Assembly (NCBI GenBank): GCA_015065805.1 | Contig: SVPN01000013.1 | Span: 1 to 46,245, forward strand | Origin: Oscillospiraceae bacterium | Lineage (GTDB): Bacteria > Bacillota > Clostridia > Oscillospirales > Acutalibacteraceae | Length of the DNA stretch: 46,245 nucleotides | Reading direction: 5' to 3' | Part shown: piece by piece, positions 15,837-25,248 of the stretch | How the letters are laid out: every line of letters starts with the position of its first letter | Position numbering within the stretch: the stretch's first letter is position 1 | The notes under the pieces: model-generated | Told to the model about the DNA's origin: nothing | What the model saw: only the letters and a program-made list of their open reading frames with translations | Databases searched by the model: none | Made by a program: the position numbers and the translations under genes

Positions 15837-16436
15837 TCACTCTCCTGTCTGCAGATACGCGGCAAGGGTTTTTGAAAAGGCGCGAAGCGAATTGCCGCGA
15901 TGGGACACCGCATCCTTTTCCTCTGCACTCATCTGCGCAAAGCTTTTCTCCCCGCACATAAACACGGGATCGTAGCCGAAGCCGCCTTCGCCCTGCGGGG
16001 CAAAGCCGATCACGCCCTCGCATTCCCCGCGGGCATACAAGGTCTTTCCGTCGGGAAACACACAGCAGATCACCGACACGAAGCGCGCGGTGCGCTCCTG
16101 CTCGGGGACATCCCTGAGGGCACCCAGCAATTTGGCGATCTTTTCTTCATCTGTTGCACCTTCGCCGGCATACCGCGCCGAGAACAGTCCGGGAGCGCCG
16201 TCCAGCGCATCCACGCACAGTCCCGAATCGTCCGCCACCGCAGGCAGACCGCTTTCCCTGCACGCCGAGGACGCTTTCAGAAACGCATTTTCCTCAAAGG
16301 TCGTGCCGGTCTCCTCCACCTCGGTGATCGTGATGCCGAGATCGCGGTCGGTCACCGCTTCGATACTGAGCGGCACAAGAATGCGCGACAGCTCGGTCAA
16401 TTTTTTCTTATTATGTGTGGCAATGATGTATTTCAT
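15837..16436 (-). CDS. rdgB: RdgB/HAM1 dITP/XTP pyrophosphatase
   Basis: It removes non-canonical purine triphosphates (dITP, XTP) from the pool. The 199-aa protein has IIATHNKKKLTEL, the ETGTTFEENAFLKA signature, ADDSGLCVDALDGAPG, and FGYDPVF near the end with SHRGNSLRAF. ATG at 16436 follows GGAGAG and lies 4 nt after ftsY. Confidence 0.95.
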   Translation of the reverse strand: MKYIIATHNKKKLTELSRILVPLSIEAVTDRDLGITITEVEETGTTFEENAFLKASSACRESGLPAVADDSGLCVDALDGAPGLFSARYAGEGATDEEKIAKLLGALRDVPEQERTARFVSVICCVFPDGKTLYARGECEGVIGFAPQGEGGFGYDPVFMCGEKSFAQMSAEEKDAVSHRGNSLRAFSKTLAAYLQTGE

Positions 16437-16440
16437 AAGC

Positions 16441-17349
16441 TCACTCTCCGAACAAGCCGTTGGCAAAATCGTCGGGATCAAAGGGCTGCAGATCGTCCAC
16501 GCCCTCACCGACGCCGATAAACTTCACGGGCACCTGCAGATCCTCGCGGATCGCCAGCACCACACCGCCGCGCGCCGTGCCGTCAAGCTTTGTCAGCACT
16601 ATGCCCGTGATACCGGCGGCATTTTTGAATTCACGTGCCTGGTTGACGGCATTCTGACCCGTGGTGGCATCCAGCACCAACAGCACCTCTTTGTCTGCGT
16701 CGGGCAGTTCACGTTCGATGACGCGGCTGATCTTGGCAAGCTCGTTCATCAGGTTCGCCTTGTTGTGCAGACGGCCTGCCGTGTCGCAGATCACCACATC
16801 TGCGTGACGTGCCTTTGCCGCGGCGATCGCATCAAACACCACGGCCGCCGGGTCGGCATCCTGCGCGTGCTTGACGATCTCACAGCCCGCTCTGCCTGCC
16901 CAGATATCCAGCTGTTCGATGGCGGCGGCACGGAACGTATCCGCCGCACCTAAGATCACCTTTTTGCCCTCGCGGGTCATACGCGCCGCTAACTTGCCGA
17001 TGGTGGTCGTTTTGCCGACACCGTTGACACCGATAACGAGGATCACTGACGGCTTGGTCGCCATCTGCAGCTCCTGACCGCCGCGAAGCATTTCGGACAC
17101 GATCTCCTTGAGCAGGCGACGCACCTCCTCGGGATCGGTCACGCCCTCCGCTTTGACGCGATCGCGCAACGCGTTGCAGATGCTTGCCGAGGTGTTCGCG
17201 CCGACATCGCCCATAATGAGGATCTCTTCTAATTCCTCAAACAGGTCTTCGTCGATTTTTGTGAAGGCGCGCAGCATCGAATTGACCGAACCCATCAACG
17301 CATCGCGGGTTTTGCGCAAGCCTTCTCCGATTTTACTGAAAAAGCCCAT
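16441..17349 (-). CDS. ftsY: Signal recognition particle receptor FtsY
   Basis: SRP receptor GTPase that docks ribosome-SRP complexes at the membrane. The 302-aa protein is essentially only the NG domain; the long acidic A-domain of enterobacterial FtsY is absent, as in many Gram-positives. Motifs are GVNGVGKTTTIGKLA (P-loop), DTFRAAAIEQL, DTAGRLHNK, TKLDGTARGG and the C-terminal GVGEGVDDLQPFDPDDF. AAAGGAGAG precedes the ATG. It follows smc by 30 nt, the common smc-ftsY order. Confidence 0.96.
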   Translation of the reverse strand: MGFFSKIGEGLRKTRDALMGSVNSMLRAFTKIDEDLFEELEEILIMGDVGANTSASICNALRDRVKAEGVTDPEEVRRLLKEIVSEMLRGGQELQMATKPSVILVIGVNGVGKTTTIGKLAARMTREGKKVILGAADTFRAAAIEQLDIWAGRAGCEIVKHAQDADPAAVVFDAIAAAKARHADVVICDTAGRLHNKANLMNELAKISRVIERELPDADKEVLLVLDATTGQNAVNQAREFKNAAGITGIVLTKLDGTARGGVVLAIREDLQVPVKFIGVGEGVDDLQPFDPDDFANGLFGE

Positions 17350-17379
17350 ACAACTCTCTCCTTTGGCTTTTTATCGCTC

Positions 17380-20300
17380 TTATTCCGCTTCCATACCGAG
17401 CTTTTCTTCCAGCTCGCCCACGCGGAGCTCCAGCAGCTTCGACACACCCTTTTCCTGCATCGTCACGCCGTAGAGGACATCCGCCTCTTCCATTGTGCCG
17501 CGGCGGTGGGTGATGACGATAAACTGCGTGCGGTCGCACATACGGCGCAGATACTGCGCATAGCGATCCACGTTGACATCGTCCAGTGCCGCTTCGATCT
17601 CGTCGAGCACGCAGAACGGCGACGGGGTCACACGCAGGATCGCAAACAGCAACGCAATGGCAACCAGCGCCTTTTCACCGCCCGAAAGCGCCTCCAAGTG
17701 CAGAATCTTTTTGCCGGGCGGTTGCACGTGCATTTCGATGCCCGTGTTCAGCACATCGTCGGGATCGGTCAGCGACAGCGTGGCCTTACCGCCCTCAAAC
17801 AGCTCGGTGAACACCTCGCCGAAATGCTGATTGATCTGATTGAAGCGTTCGATGAACATCGTCTGCATCTGGCTTGTCAGCTCACCGATGAGGTTGAGAA
17901 GCTCCTTCTTGGACACCTCCACATCGTTCACCTGGGCGGACAGGAACGCGTAGCGCTCACTGACCTCCTTGAACTCCTCAATAGCTTCGACATTGACACT
18001 GCCTAAGCCGCGGATCTTATTTTTCAGCTCCTGCAAACGGCGGCTTGCCGCGGGGATGTCCTCAATGGGAGACACCAGATCCGCCGCCTGCGCGCGCGTC
18101 AGCTCATATTCCTCGAGCAGCTTGGTCTCCACCTCACCCACGCGATTCTGCGCGGCGGTCTGCTTTTCCTCCAAGCGCGCGATCTCGCGTCCTGCCAGCT
18201 CGCGCTCATCGGCCTTGTCGCGGGAACGCTGACGGAATGCCGTTTGCTGAGCATCGATCTCCATACGGCGGGCGGTCAGCTCCTCAATGCGTGACAGACC
18301 CGCCTTCGCCTGCTCGCGGAACTGTGCCGCACCGTTCATCAGCTCGGCAATTTCCGTTTCCATACGGGCGGCGGATTCCTCCACAGCGGCGATCTGCGCA
18401 AGCAGACTCTCGCGGTAGCCTTGTGCATCGTGGCGGCGGCTGTCCAGATCGCGCAAGGCGATCTCAATGGATTCGATCTCCGAATGCAGGGTCGCGATCA
18501 CTAACTTGCACTGCGCGATCTCCTCGGAAAGGGCTTCACGCTTCTCGGCAAGCTCACGGCGACCGCCGGCAAGTGCCTCGATCTCCGCGTTGACGGCATC
18601 CTGCTTTTCGGTCAATGCCGCACTGCGCTCTGCGGCGGCGGCAATCGCCTCACGGCAGGACGCGGCGCGTGCCTGCAGAGCGGCGGTTTCTTTTTCACGG
18701 TCTTCGGCGGCGGCCTTGGCACTTTGCGCTTGCTCGCTCAGACGGCGAAGCTCCGCTTCCATACGCACCAAATCGTCGCGTGCGGTCGTCAGCTCGTCAA
18801 GTGTTGCGGTCAGCTGTGCCTTGGCGGCGGACGCCTCCTGCTCGGCGGCACGGAATGCCGCCGCGGCATCGCGGCTTGCCTGCTCCTGCTCCTTGCTCTT
18901 TTCGGTCAGGCGTTCGATCTCCGCACGGCGGGACAGCAGACCCGCATTTTTGACACTGGAGCCGCCCGTCATCGAACCGCCCGCATTGATGACCTGTCCG
19001 TCGAGCGACACGATGCGGAAGCGGTAATGATAGCGACGCGCAATGACCACCGCGCTGTCAAGATCCTCCACAATGGCGGTGCGTCCGAGCAGATCACGGG
19101 CGATGCCTTCGTATTTCTTGTCGCATTGCACGAGCGAAGACGCGATGCCTAAGAAGCCGTCTTCCTCTTCAAGTCCTTTTTCCTCGAGCACGCGACCCTT
19201 GATCGTATCCAGCGGCAGGAAGGTCGCTCTGCCGCCCTTGGTATCCTTCAGATAGCGGATGCCGCGCTTACCGTCGTTTTCGGTGTCGCACACGATGTGC
19301 TGTGCCGCCTGACCGAGCGCGGTCTCGATTGCCAGCGCATAGGTCGCTTCGGTGGACAGCAGTTGGGACACGGGCGCGTGAATGCCCGTCAGCGCACCGC
19401 GGGTGCTTTGCTTCATAATCGCCTTGACGCTGTCGTGGAAGCCTGCCATACTGCGTTCCATCTCTTCCAGCAGACGGATGCGGCGCACGGTCTCCTCCGC
19501 GTCCAGACGGCACTGATCAGCGGTTCTTTGCGCCTCTGCCATCTTCTTTTCACGGCTTTGTGCGCGCATCTCACAGCCGCTTGCGGCATTCTGGAGCGAT
19601 TCCACCGTCTCGCGGCACGCCGCCGCGCCGTTGCGACAATCCTCCAGCTCCTTTTGCGCCGCCGCCGATGCCGCCTGAAAATCCGCGGCATCCGACAACA
19701 GCACCGACAGACGCGACGTGATCTCGGCAAGCGCACTTTCGTTGGTGACCGATGCCACACGGCAGTCGGACAGCTCCGAGGCAAGCGTTGCCGCCTTGCC
19801 CGCAAGCTCCTCCATCTGTCCCGACACGCTGTCGGAATTGCGGATCAGTTCCTGCATCGCCACCGCAAGATCCAGCTGCTGTTTCTGCTGTTCCTCGATC
19901 GCCGCACGACGGCGGGCGATCGCGGCACGTTTTTCCTCTTCTTCCTTATCGAGAGCTTCGCTTCCCTGATGGGAGGCTTCGATCTCGCCCTTCATACGCT
20001 CGATGTTTTCGGCGTTGTGCTGTTGATCGTTGCGACGCACCGCCGCCTGACTTTCCAGCATCTGCGCCTGCTCCTCAAGCTGAGCCGCGTGACGACGCAC
20101 CTCGTCCATTTCGGCAAGCAGGCGTTCGCTTTCCTGCGCCGCTTCTTCGATCTGCGCTTCGATCGCATCGATATCCGCACCCGCAGTATCGTACTGCGTG
20201 CGGGCAAGCTCTAACTTATCCGACAGCTCGCGAAGCACCTCGCGGGAATGCTCGATCGTGTGCAGCCACAGACCGATCTCCAGTTGCTTTTTCTCCTCGG

Positions 20301-20955
20301 AATAGACAAGGAATTTCTTCGCCTTTTCCGCCTGATGACCGAGAGGGCCGACGCGATCTTCCAATTCCTGCACGATATCGCGCAGACGCAACAGATTCTC
20401 CTCGGTCGCGTGCAGGCGACGCTCCGCCTCATTCTTGCGGAAGCGGTATTTGGCGATGCCCGCCGCTTCCTCAAAAATCTCGCGGCGTTCGCCCGATTTG
20501 GAGGCAACGATATCACCGATCTTGCCCTGTCCGACGATGGAATAACCGTCGCGACCGAGGCCCGTATCCATAAACATCATCTGGATATCCTTCAGGCGCA
20601 CTGTCGCATTGTTGAGCAGGTATTCACTGTCGCCCGAGCGGAAATACCGACGGGTGACACGCACTTCATCCTCATCAAAATCTAACACACGCGTGGTGTT
20701 GTCGAACACCAGCGTCACTTCCGCAAAGCCCATGCCGCGACGTGCCGCCGTGCCGTCAAACACGACGCTTTCCATCTTGGCACCGCGCAGATTCTTGGCA
20801 GACTGCTCGCCGAGCACCCAGCGGATCGCATCCGAAATGTTGGATTTGCCGCTGCCGTTGGGGCCGACGACCGCGGTGATGCCCTGACCGAAGGTCAGCA
20901 CCGTTTTATCGGGAAACGACTTGAAGCCGTGTATTTCCAATGCTTTCAGAATCAT
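17380..20955 (-). CDS. smc: Chromosome segregation ATPase SMC
   Basis: Condensin ATPase that organises the chromosome with ScpA/ScpB (not in this window). The 1191-aa protein has an N-terminal head with Walker A GPNGSGKSN, two long coiled coils broken by a hinge (roughly 500-660, including the LPLDTIKGR and SMTGGS regions), and a C-terminal head with signature LSGGEKALVAIALLF and Walker B VLDEIEAALDD. ATG at 20955 overlaps the radical-SAM stop (ATGA) and has AAGGAGA six nt upstream. Confidence 0.97.
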   Translation of the reverse strand: MILKALEIHGFKSFPDKTVLTFGQGITAVVGPNGSGKSNISDAIRWVLGEQSAKNLRGAKMESVVFDGTAARRGMGFAEVTLVFDNTTRVLDFDEDEVRVTRRYFRSGDSEYLLNNATVRLKDIQMMFMDTGLGRDGYSIVGQGKIGDIVASKSGERREIFEEAAGIAKYRFRKNEAERRLHATEENLLRLRDIVQELEDRVGPLGHQAEKAKKFLVYSEEKKQLEIGLWLHTIEHSREVLRELSDKLELARTQYDTAGADIDAIEAQIEEAAQESERLLAEMDEVRRHAAQLEEQAQMLESQAAVRRNDQQHNAENIERMKGEIEASHQGSEALDKEEEEKRAAIARRRAAIEEQQKQQLDLAVAMQELIRNSDSVSGQMEELAGKAATLASELSDCRVASVTNESALAEITSRLSVLLSDAADFQAASAAAQKELEDCRNGAAACRETVESLQNAASGCEMRAQSREKKMAEAQRTADQCRLDAEETVRRIRLLEEMERSMAGFHDSVKAIMKQSTRGALTGIHAPVSQLLSTEATYALAIETALGQAAQHIVCDTENDGKRGIRYLKDTKGGRATFLPLDTIKGRVLEEKGLEEEDGFLGIASSLVQCDKKYEGIARDLLGRTAIVEDLDSAVVIARRYHYRFRIVSLDGQVINAGGSMTGGSSVKNAGLLSRRAEIERLTEKSKEQEQASRDAAAAFRAAEQEASAAKAQLTATLDELTTARDDLVRMEAELRRLSEQAQSAKAAAEDREKETAALQARAASCREAIAAAAERSAALTEKQDAVNAEIEALAGGRRELAEKREALSEEIAQCKLVIATLHSEIESIEIALRDLDSRRHDAQGYRESLLAQIAAVEESAARMETEIAELMNGAAQFREQAKAGLSRIEELTARRMEIDAQQTAFRQRSRDKADERELAGREIARLEEKQTAAQNRVGEVETKLLEEYELTRAQAADLVSPIEDIPAASRRLQELKNKIRGLGSVNVEAIEEFKEVSERYAFLSAQVNDVEVSKKELLNLIGELTSQMQTMFIERFNQINQHFGEVFTELFEGGKATLSLTDPDDVLNTGIEMHVQPPGKKILHLEALSGGEKALVAIALLFAILRVTPSPFCVLDEIEAALDDVNVDRYAQYLRRMCDRTQFIVITHRRGTMEEADVLYGVTMQEKGVSKLLELRVGELEEKLGMEAE

Positions 20956-21971
20956 AGGTATTCTCCTTCTACCGCCCACATCGGGACGGTGTCATCGCCC
21001 TGCACACGCACCGAAAACCCCTTCGCTTTCAGGTACGCGACATTGTCTTTTCGTTGTCCGATCATTTTGGAGACCGCTTTCGGGTGTACCCGCAACACGA
21101 TCTCCCGTTCTTTGGCTTCGGGACCCATGTGTGTCAGCACCGAAAGCGCGGTGTTCACATACATCTGCCCCTCGCACAGCTCGCGCAACGCGGGATGATA
21201 GCCGCCTGCGAGCACCTTGTTTTTTAACAGTTCCCCGTCGTGCAGTCCCAAACGGATCACGGGGATGCCGTGTTCGTGTTCAAAAAATGTCAACAGCGTC
21301 GCGCACAGCGTCACCGTTTCCTCAAGCGTCGGCGGGTGATAGCGACCCGCCCTGAAATCCTCGGCAAGCGCGGTGCCCTCAAGCACCACCGTCGGGTAGA
21401 CACGCATCGTGTCGGGATGAAGCGCGGCAAGCGCCCTCGCCGTTGCCAGTGCCCCCTTATCGGTGTCGCACGGCAGTCCCGTCATCATCTGCAGTCCGAG
21501 TGACAGTCCGTGTGCCTTGATACGCGATGCCGCATGGACCGTATCGCTTGCCGTGTGCCCGCGGTTGACCGCATTGAGCACGCGATCGTCCATACTTTGC
21601 GCACCTAACTCCACCGCCGTGACACCGTAGCGTTTCAAAACGGTCAACACCTCGTCATCCACCGCATCGGGGCGGGTGGACACGCGGATGCCGTCAAAGC
21701 GTCCCGTGCCCAAAAACGGCTGAGCCGCTTCAAGAAGCGCACACATCGCCTCGCGCGGAATCGCCGTGAAGCTCCCGCCGAAAAAGGCGATCTGCGCCGT
21801 GACACCCTCAGAAAGCGTCTCAAGCGCCCGCTCACACGCCGCCGTCACATCCGCCGGTGTTATCGGGGTCGCGACTCCTGCGATCGTGCGCTGGTCGCAA
21901 AAGCGACAATCGTGCTCACAGCCGTAATGCGGTACAAACACCGCCACATTCGCGTGCTTCTCAGTCATCAT
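20952..21971 (-). CDS. Elp3-like radical SAM protein
   Basis: The 339-aa protein has the radical SAM cluster motif CEHDCRFC (Cys18, 22, 25), followed by FFGGSFTAIP, STRPDA, VELGAQSMDD and GLQMMTGLPCDT, typical of the Elp3/MiaB/coproporphyrinogen-III-oxidase-like part of the superfamily. No GNAT acetyltransferase domain is present. The C-terminal about 110 residues include a region with HPKAVSKMIGQRKDN. It sits between rnc and smc as in many Clostridia; function not established. Its start overlaps the 3' end of rnc by about 10 nt. Confidence 0.85.
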   Translation of the reverse strand: MMTEKHANVAVFVPHYGCEHDCRFCDQRTIAGVATPITPADVTAACERALETLSEGVTAQIAFFGGSFTAIPREAMCALLEAAQPFLGTGRFDGIRVSTRPDAVDDEVLTVLKRYGVTAVELGAQSMDDRVLNAVNRGHTASDTVHAASRIKAHGLSLGLQMMTGLPCDTDKGALATARALAALHPDTMRVYPTVVLEGTALAEDFRAGRYHPPTLEETVTLCATLLTFFEHEHGIPVIRLGLHDGELLKNKVLAGGYHPALRELCEGQMYVNTALSVLTHMGPEAKEREIVLRVHPKAVSKMIGQRKDNVAYLKAKGFSVRVQGDDTVPMWAVEGEYL

Positions 21972-22638
21972 AGCCCATCAGCTTGAGTGCTTCGCGGGCG
22001 GCAAGCTGTTCGGCTTCCTTCTTGCTCTTGCCCGTGCCTTTTCCGATCACGTTGCTGTTGAGATGCACCTCAACGGTAAACCGCTTGTTATGGTCGGGAC
22101 CGCTCTCGCCCGTCAGCACATATTCCACGCGCTCCTCGGGCGTCTGTTGCACGATCTCCTGCAGCTGGGTCTTGTAATCCTTGAAATGGCGACGCTTCTG
22201 CGAAGCGATCTCCTTGACGAGAAACGGCGTCACAAACGCTTTCGCCGCCTCCATACCGCCGTCAAGAAAGATCGCGGCAAGAATGGCTTCAAATGCGTCC
22301 GCTAAAATGGACGGGCGATCCTGACCGCCGTTCATTCTCTCGCCTTTTCCCAGACGCAGATGCTCACCGACGCCCAGTTCACGGGAATACGAGCTGAGAG
22401 CCTGCTCGCACACAATGGAGGCACGCAGCTTGGTCAGCTCACCCTCGCGGCTTTTATCGTGCTCGAACAGATAGCTTGCCGCGATCATTCCGAGCACCGA
22501 ATCGCCCAGAAATTCCAGGCGTTCGTTATTGGCAACGTGACGGTTGCCTTCGTTGGCGAAGGACGAATGCGTCAGTGCCTCTTCCAGTAACGCGGGCTCT
22601 TTAAAATCGTATCCGAGCCGCTCAATCAATTGCTTCAT
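21961..22638 (-). CDS. rnc: Ribonuclease III
   Basis: Endonuclease for double-stranded RNA in rRNA and mRNA processing. The 225-aa protein has the signature ERLEFLGDS (39-47) with catalytic Glu/Asp, a second acidic cluster ILADAFEAILAAIFLD, and a C-terminal dsRBD (DYKTQLQEIVQQ ... KEAEQLAAREAL). It begins 4 nt after the ACP-like gene. Confidence 0.96.
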   Translation of the reverse strand: MKQLIERLGYDFKEPALLEEALTHSSFANEGNRHVANNERLEFLGDSVLGMIAASYLFEHDKSREGELTKLRASIVCEQALSSYSRELGVGEHLRLGKGERMNGGQDRPSILADAFEAILAAIFLDGGMEAAKAFVTPFLVKEIASQKRRHFKDYKTQLQEIVQQTPEERVEYVLTGESGPDHNKRFTVEVHLNSNVIGKGTGKSKKEAEQLAAREALKLMGYDD

Positions 22639-22642
22639 AATG

Positions 22643-22873
22643 TCAACCTAACCGATCTTCAATATAACAGACGAGATCCTCCACCGTTTCAAACGCCGCC
22701 AGCTCCTCGCTCGGGATCTCCACGCCGTAACGCTCCGTCAGAAGAAACGCCAGCTCCTCCCGCTCGAAATCCGCCACGTTCAGCTCATCAAGCGATGCCG
22801 CCATTTCCACATCCTCGTAGAAACAGCCGCAACGGTCACACAAAAACGCACGCGTTTGCTCCAGCACGGTCAT
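22643..22873 (-). CDS. ACP-like protein lacking the phosphopantetheine serine
   Basis: A 76-aa protein in the place normally held by acpP (plsX-acp-rnc). The C-terminal half fits acyl carrier protein: EELAFLLTERYGVEIPSEELAAFETVEDLVCYIEDRL matches helices II-IV. However, at the DSL motif it reads VADFEREEL, so the modifiable Ser is replaced by Asp35. The N-terminus has CDRCGC, unusual for an ACP. It cannot carry a 4'-phosphopantetheine arm at the standard site. It may be a structural partner of PlsX or a relic. It overlaps plsX by ATGA. Confidence 0.75.
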   Translation of the reverse strand: MTVLEQTRAFLCDRCGCFYEDVEMAASLDELNVADFEREELAFLLTERYGVEIPSEELAAFETVEDLVCYIEDRLG

Positions 22874-23889
22874 TCGCCATCCGCCTGCCCTTCCTCGGCA
22901 TTGGCGGCAACCGCCTCTTCGATCTTTTCCACGACACCCGCCGCGGCAAATTCCGCCGCCACGCGGATGGCGTTTTTCACCGCAAAGGCTTTGGCGTTGC
23001 CGTGTGCCTTGATGACGGGCTTTGTCACGCCTAAAAGCGGTGCGCCGCCGACCTCTTCGGTGGAGAAGGATTTCTTGATCCCGCCGACCTGTCCTTTGAC
23101 GAACAGCGCACCGATCATCGTAAAGATATTGGCGGTGAACGCCTTTTTGATGCTCTTCATCAGCACCTCGGCGGTGCCCTCCATCGTTTTGAGCAGTACA
23201 TTGCCCGAAAAGCCGTCCGCCACGATCACATCCGCGTCGCCGTAGGGCACCTGACGCGCTTCGATGTTGCCGACAAAGTTCATATTGCTGTTTTTGAGCA
23301 GTTCAAACGTTTTGAGCTGAAGGTCACCGCCCTTGGTGTCCTCCGTACCAACGTTGAGCAGACCGACGCGCGCAGGCTTGCCGCCGCCGATGACATCGGT
23401 CATATAAATACTGCCCATCTGAGCAAAGCAATGCAGCATCGACGGGCGACAATCCACATTCGCGCCCGAGTCGATCAGCATCGCGGGACCCTGCTGAGTC
23501 GGCATAATGGCGGCAAGCGCCGCGCGGGACACGCCCTTGATGCGCTTGACGATAAACGTACCGCCCACCACGATCGCGCCCGTACTGCCCGCCGACACAA
23601 AGGCATCGCCCTGTCCCTCGGCAAGCGCGCGCATACCGACCGCCATCGAGCTGTTTTTATGCTCGCGGAGCAGACTGCGCGGTGCATCGTGCATCGAGAT
23701 CACGTCGTCGCAATCGAGAATTTCCATCCCGTCAAGCGGGATGCTGTTTTCCTGCGCGACCTTGCGGATGGTGGCTTCGTTACCCGCTAAGATCACGGTG
23801 TGACCGTATTCCTTCACTGCCAGTGCGGCACCCTTGATCATCTCAAGCGGTGCGTTGTCACCGCCGAAGGCATCTAAAATAATACGCAT
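22870..23889 (-). CDS. plsX: Phosphate acyltransferase PlsX
   Basis: It makes acyl-phosphate from acyl-ACP, the first step of phosphatidic acid synthesis with PlsY. The 339-aa protein has the standard MRIILDAFGGDNAP start, AGNEATI, GSTGAIVVG, GANVDCRP, NVGTEDTKG and VADGFSGNVLLK. ATG at 23889 is chosen by homology; the upstream open frame overlaps trmFO. The next gene is the altered ACP, so its usual acyl donor must be encoded elsewhere. Confidence 0.96.
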   Translation of the reverse strand: MRIILDAFGGDNAPLEMIKGAALAVKEYGHTVILAGNEATIRKVAQENSIPLDGMEILDCDDVISMHDAPRSLLREHKNSSMAVGMRALAEGQGDAFVSAGSTGAIVVGGTFIVKRIKGVSRAALAAIMPTQQGPAMLIDSGANVDCRPSMLHCFAQMGSIYMTDVIGGGKPARVGLLNVGTEDTKGGDLQLKTFELLKNSNMNFVGNIEARQVPYGDADVIVADGFSGNVLLKTMEGTAEVLMKSIKKAFTANIFTMIGALFVKGQVGGIKKSFSTEEVGGAPLLGVTKPVIKAHGNAKAFAVKNAIRVAAEFAAAGVVEKIEEAVAANAEEGQADGE

Positions 23890-23899
23890 ATGATGAACC

Positions 23900-25246
23900 T
23901 CACTTTTCAAAAAGCTTGTGGGTTTGTTTGACGTCCTCAAATCGTTCCAGTCCGCGGGCACTGATGGCTTCATAGCGCACCTTTTTATCGCGGATAGGCT
24001 CTTCAAGCGGCGGCAGGATACCGAAATTCGCACCCATCGGCTGAAAATCCTTGCCCTCGTAACCGCTGATGTAATGGCTTAAAGCACCCGTCATCGTTTC
24101 GCAGGGCAACACAAACGGTGCAAAGCCTTTGAGCCTGCACACGGCGTTGAGTCCCGCTAAAATGCCCGAAGCCGCCGATTCCATATAGCCCTCCACGCCC
24201 GTCATCTGACCGGCAAAGAACAGGCGGTCATCCTCACGGAAGGCAAAGCCCGCCGTAAGCAGTTTCGGGGATTGCAGGAAGGTGTTACGGTGCATCACAC
24301 CGTAACGCACAAACTCAGCATTTTTCAGCGCGGGGATCATCCCGAACACGCGCTTTTGCTCGCCGAATTTCAAGTTTGTCTGAAAACCGACCAGATTGCG
24401 AAGCGTCCCTTCGCGGTTTTCCGCACGCAGCTGCAATACCGCCCACGGGCGATGCCCCGTGCGGGGATCGCGCAATCCGACGGGCTTCATCGGCCCGAAG
24501 CGGATCGCATCCTTGCCGCGGGAGGCAAGCACCTCGATGGGCATACAGCCCTCATACACGGTCGGCTGATGCTGTGCATCGAATTCGTGAAGCGGCGCAC
24601 GCTCGGCGCTGACAAGTGCCGCGTGAAACGCTTCGTATTCCTCTTTGTTCATCGGGCAGTTGATGTAATCGCCCTGACTGTCCCCGTCGCGTTCGCCCTC
24701 CTCGCGGTCATAGCGCGATTGGTAAAACGCCGAGGTCATATCGACACTCTCCGTTGTGACGATGGGCGCGGCGGCATCGTAAAAATGCAGGCCTTCGCCG
24801 CAAAGTGCCGTCAGCTTCTCGCTTAAACCGTCGCTCGTCAGCGGTCCCGATGCGACGACCGCCACACCCTCCTTCGGGATATCGGTGATCTCCTGCCGCA
24901 CGAGCGTGATGAGCGGATGCTGTTCGATGGCCTGCGTGATGCCGCGCGCAAACGCGTCACGATCCACGGCAAGCGCCCCGCCCGCAGGCACGGCACATTG
25001 CTCCGCCACCGCCATACACAGCGATCCCAAGCGGCGCATTTCCTCTTTGAGAAGTCCCGCCGCACTGCCGATACGGGCGGCCTTGAGCGAATTGGAGCAC
25101 ACCAATTCCGCAAGATCGGGCGATTTATGCGCGGGTGAATAGCGCACGGGCTTCATTTCGTACAGCGTTACCGAAACGCCGTGATTTGCCAGCGCCCACG
25201 CCGCTTCACACCCTGCCAGTCCACCGCCGATCACGGTTGCGGTCAT
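23900..25246 (-). CDS. trmFO: tRNA U54 methyltransferase TrmFO
   Basis: Folate/FAD-dependent enzyme that makes m5U54 in the tRNA T-loop, typical of Gram-positives. The 448-aa protein has the FAD-binding VIGGGLAGCEAAWALA at the start, LVCSNSLKA, a conserved Cys-containing middle (INCPMNKEEYEAF) and TGVEGYMESAASG. The ATG at 25246 lies just after the topA stop; the longer frame lies inside topA and is not used. Confidence 0.96.
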   Translation of the reverse strand: MTATVIGGGLAGCEAAWALANHGVSVTLYEMKPVRYSPAHKSPDLAELVCSNSLKAARIGSAAGLLKEEMRRLGSLCMAVAEQCAVPAGGALAVDRDAFARGITQAIEQHPLITLVRQEITDIPKEGVAVVASGPLTSDGLSEKLTALCGEGLHFYDAAAPIVTTESVDMTSAFYQSRYDREEGERDGDSQGDYINCPMNKEEYEAFHAALVSAERAPLHEFDAQHQPTVYEGCMPIEVLASRGKDAIRFGPMKPVGLRDPRTGHRPWAVLQLRAENREGTLRNLVGFQTNLKFGEQKRVFGMIPALKNAEFVRYGVMHRNTFLQSPKLLTAGFAFREDDRLFFAGQMTGVEGYMESAASGILAGLNAVCRLKGFAPFVLPCETMTGALSHYISGYEGKDFQPMGANFGILPPLEEPIRDKKVRYEAISARGLERFEDVKQTHKLFEK

Positions 25247-25248
25247 GC

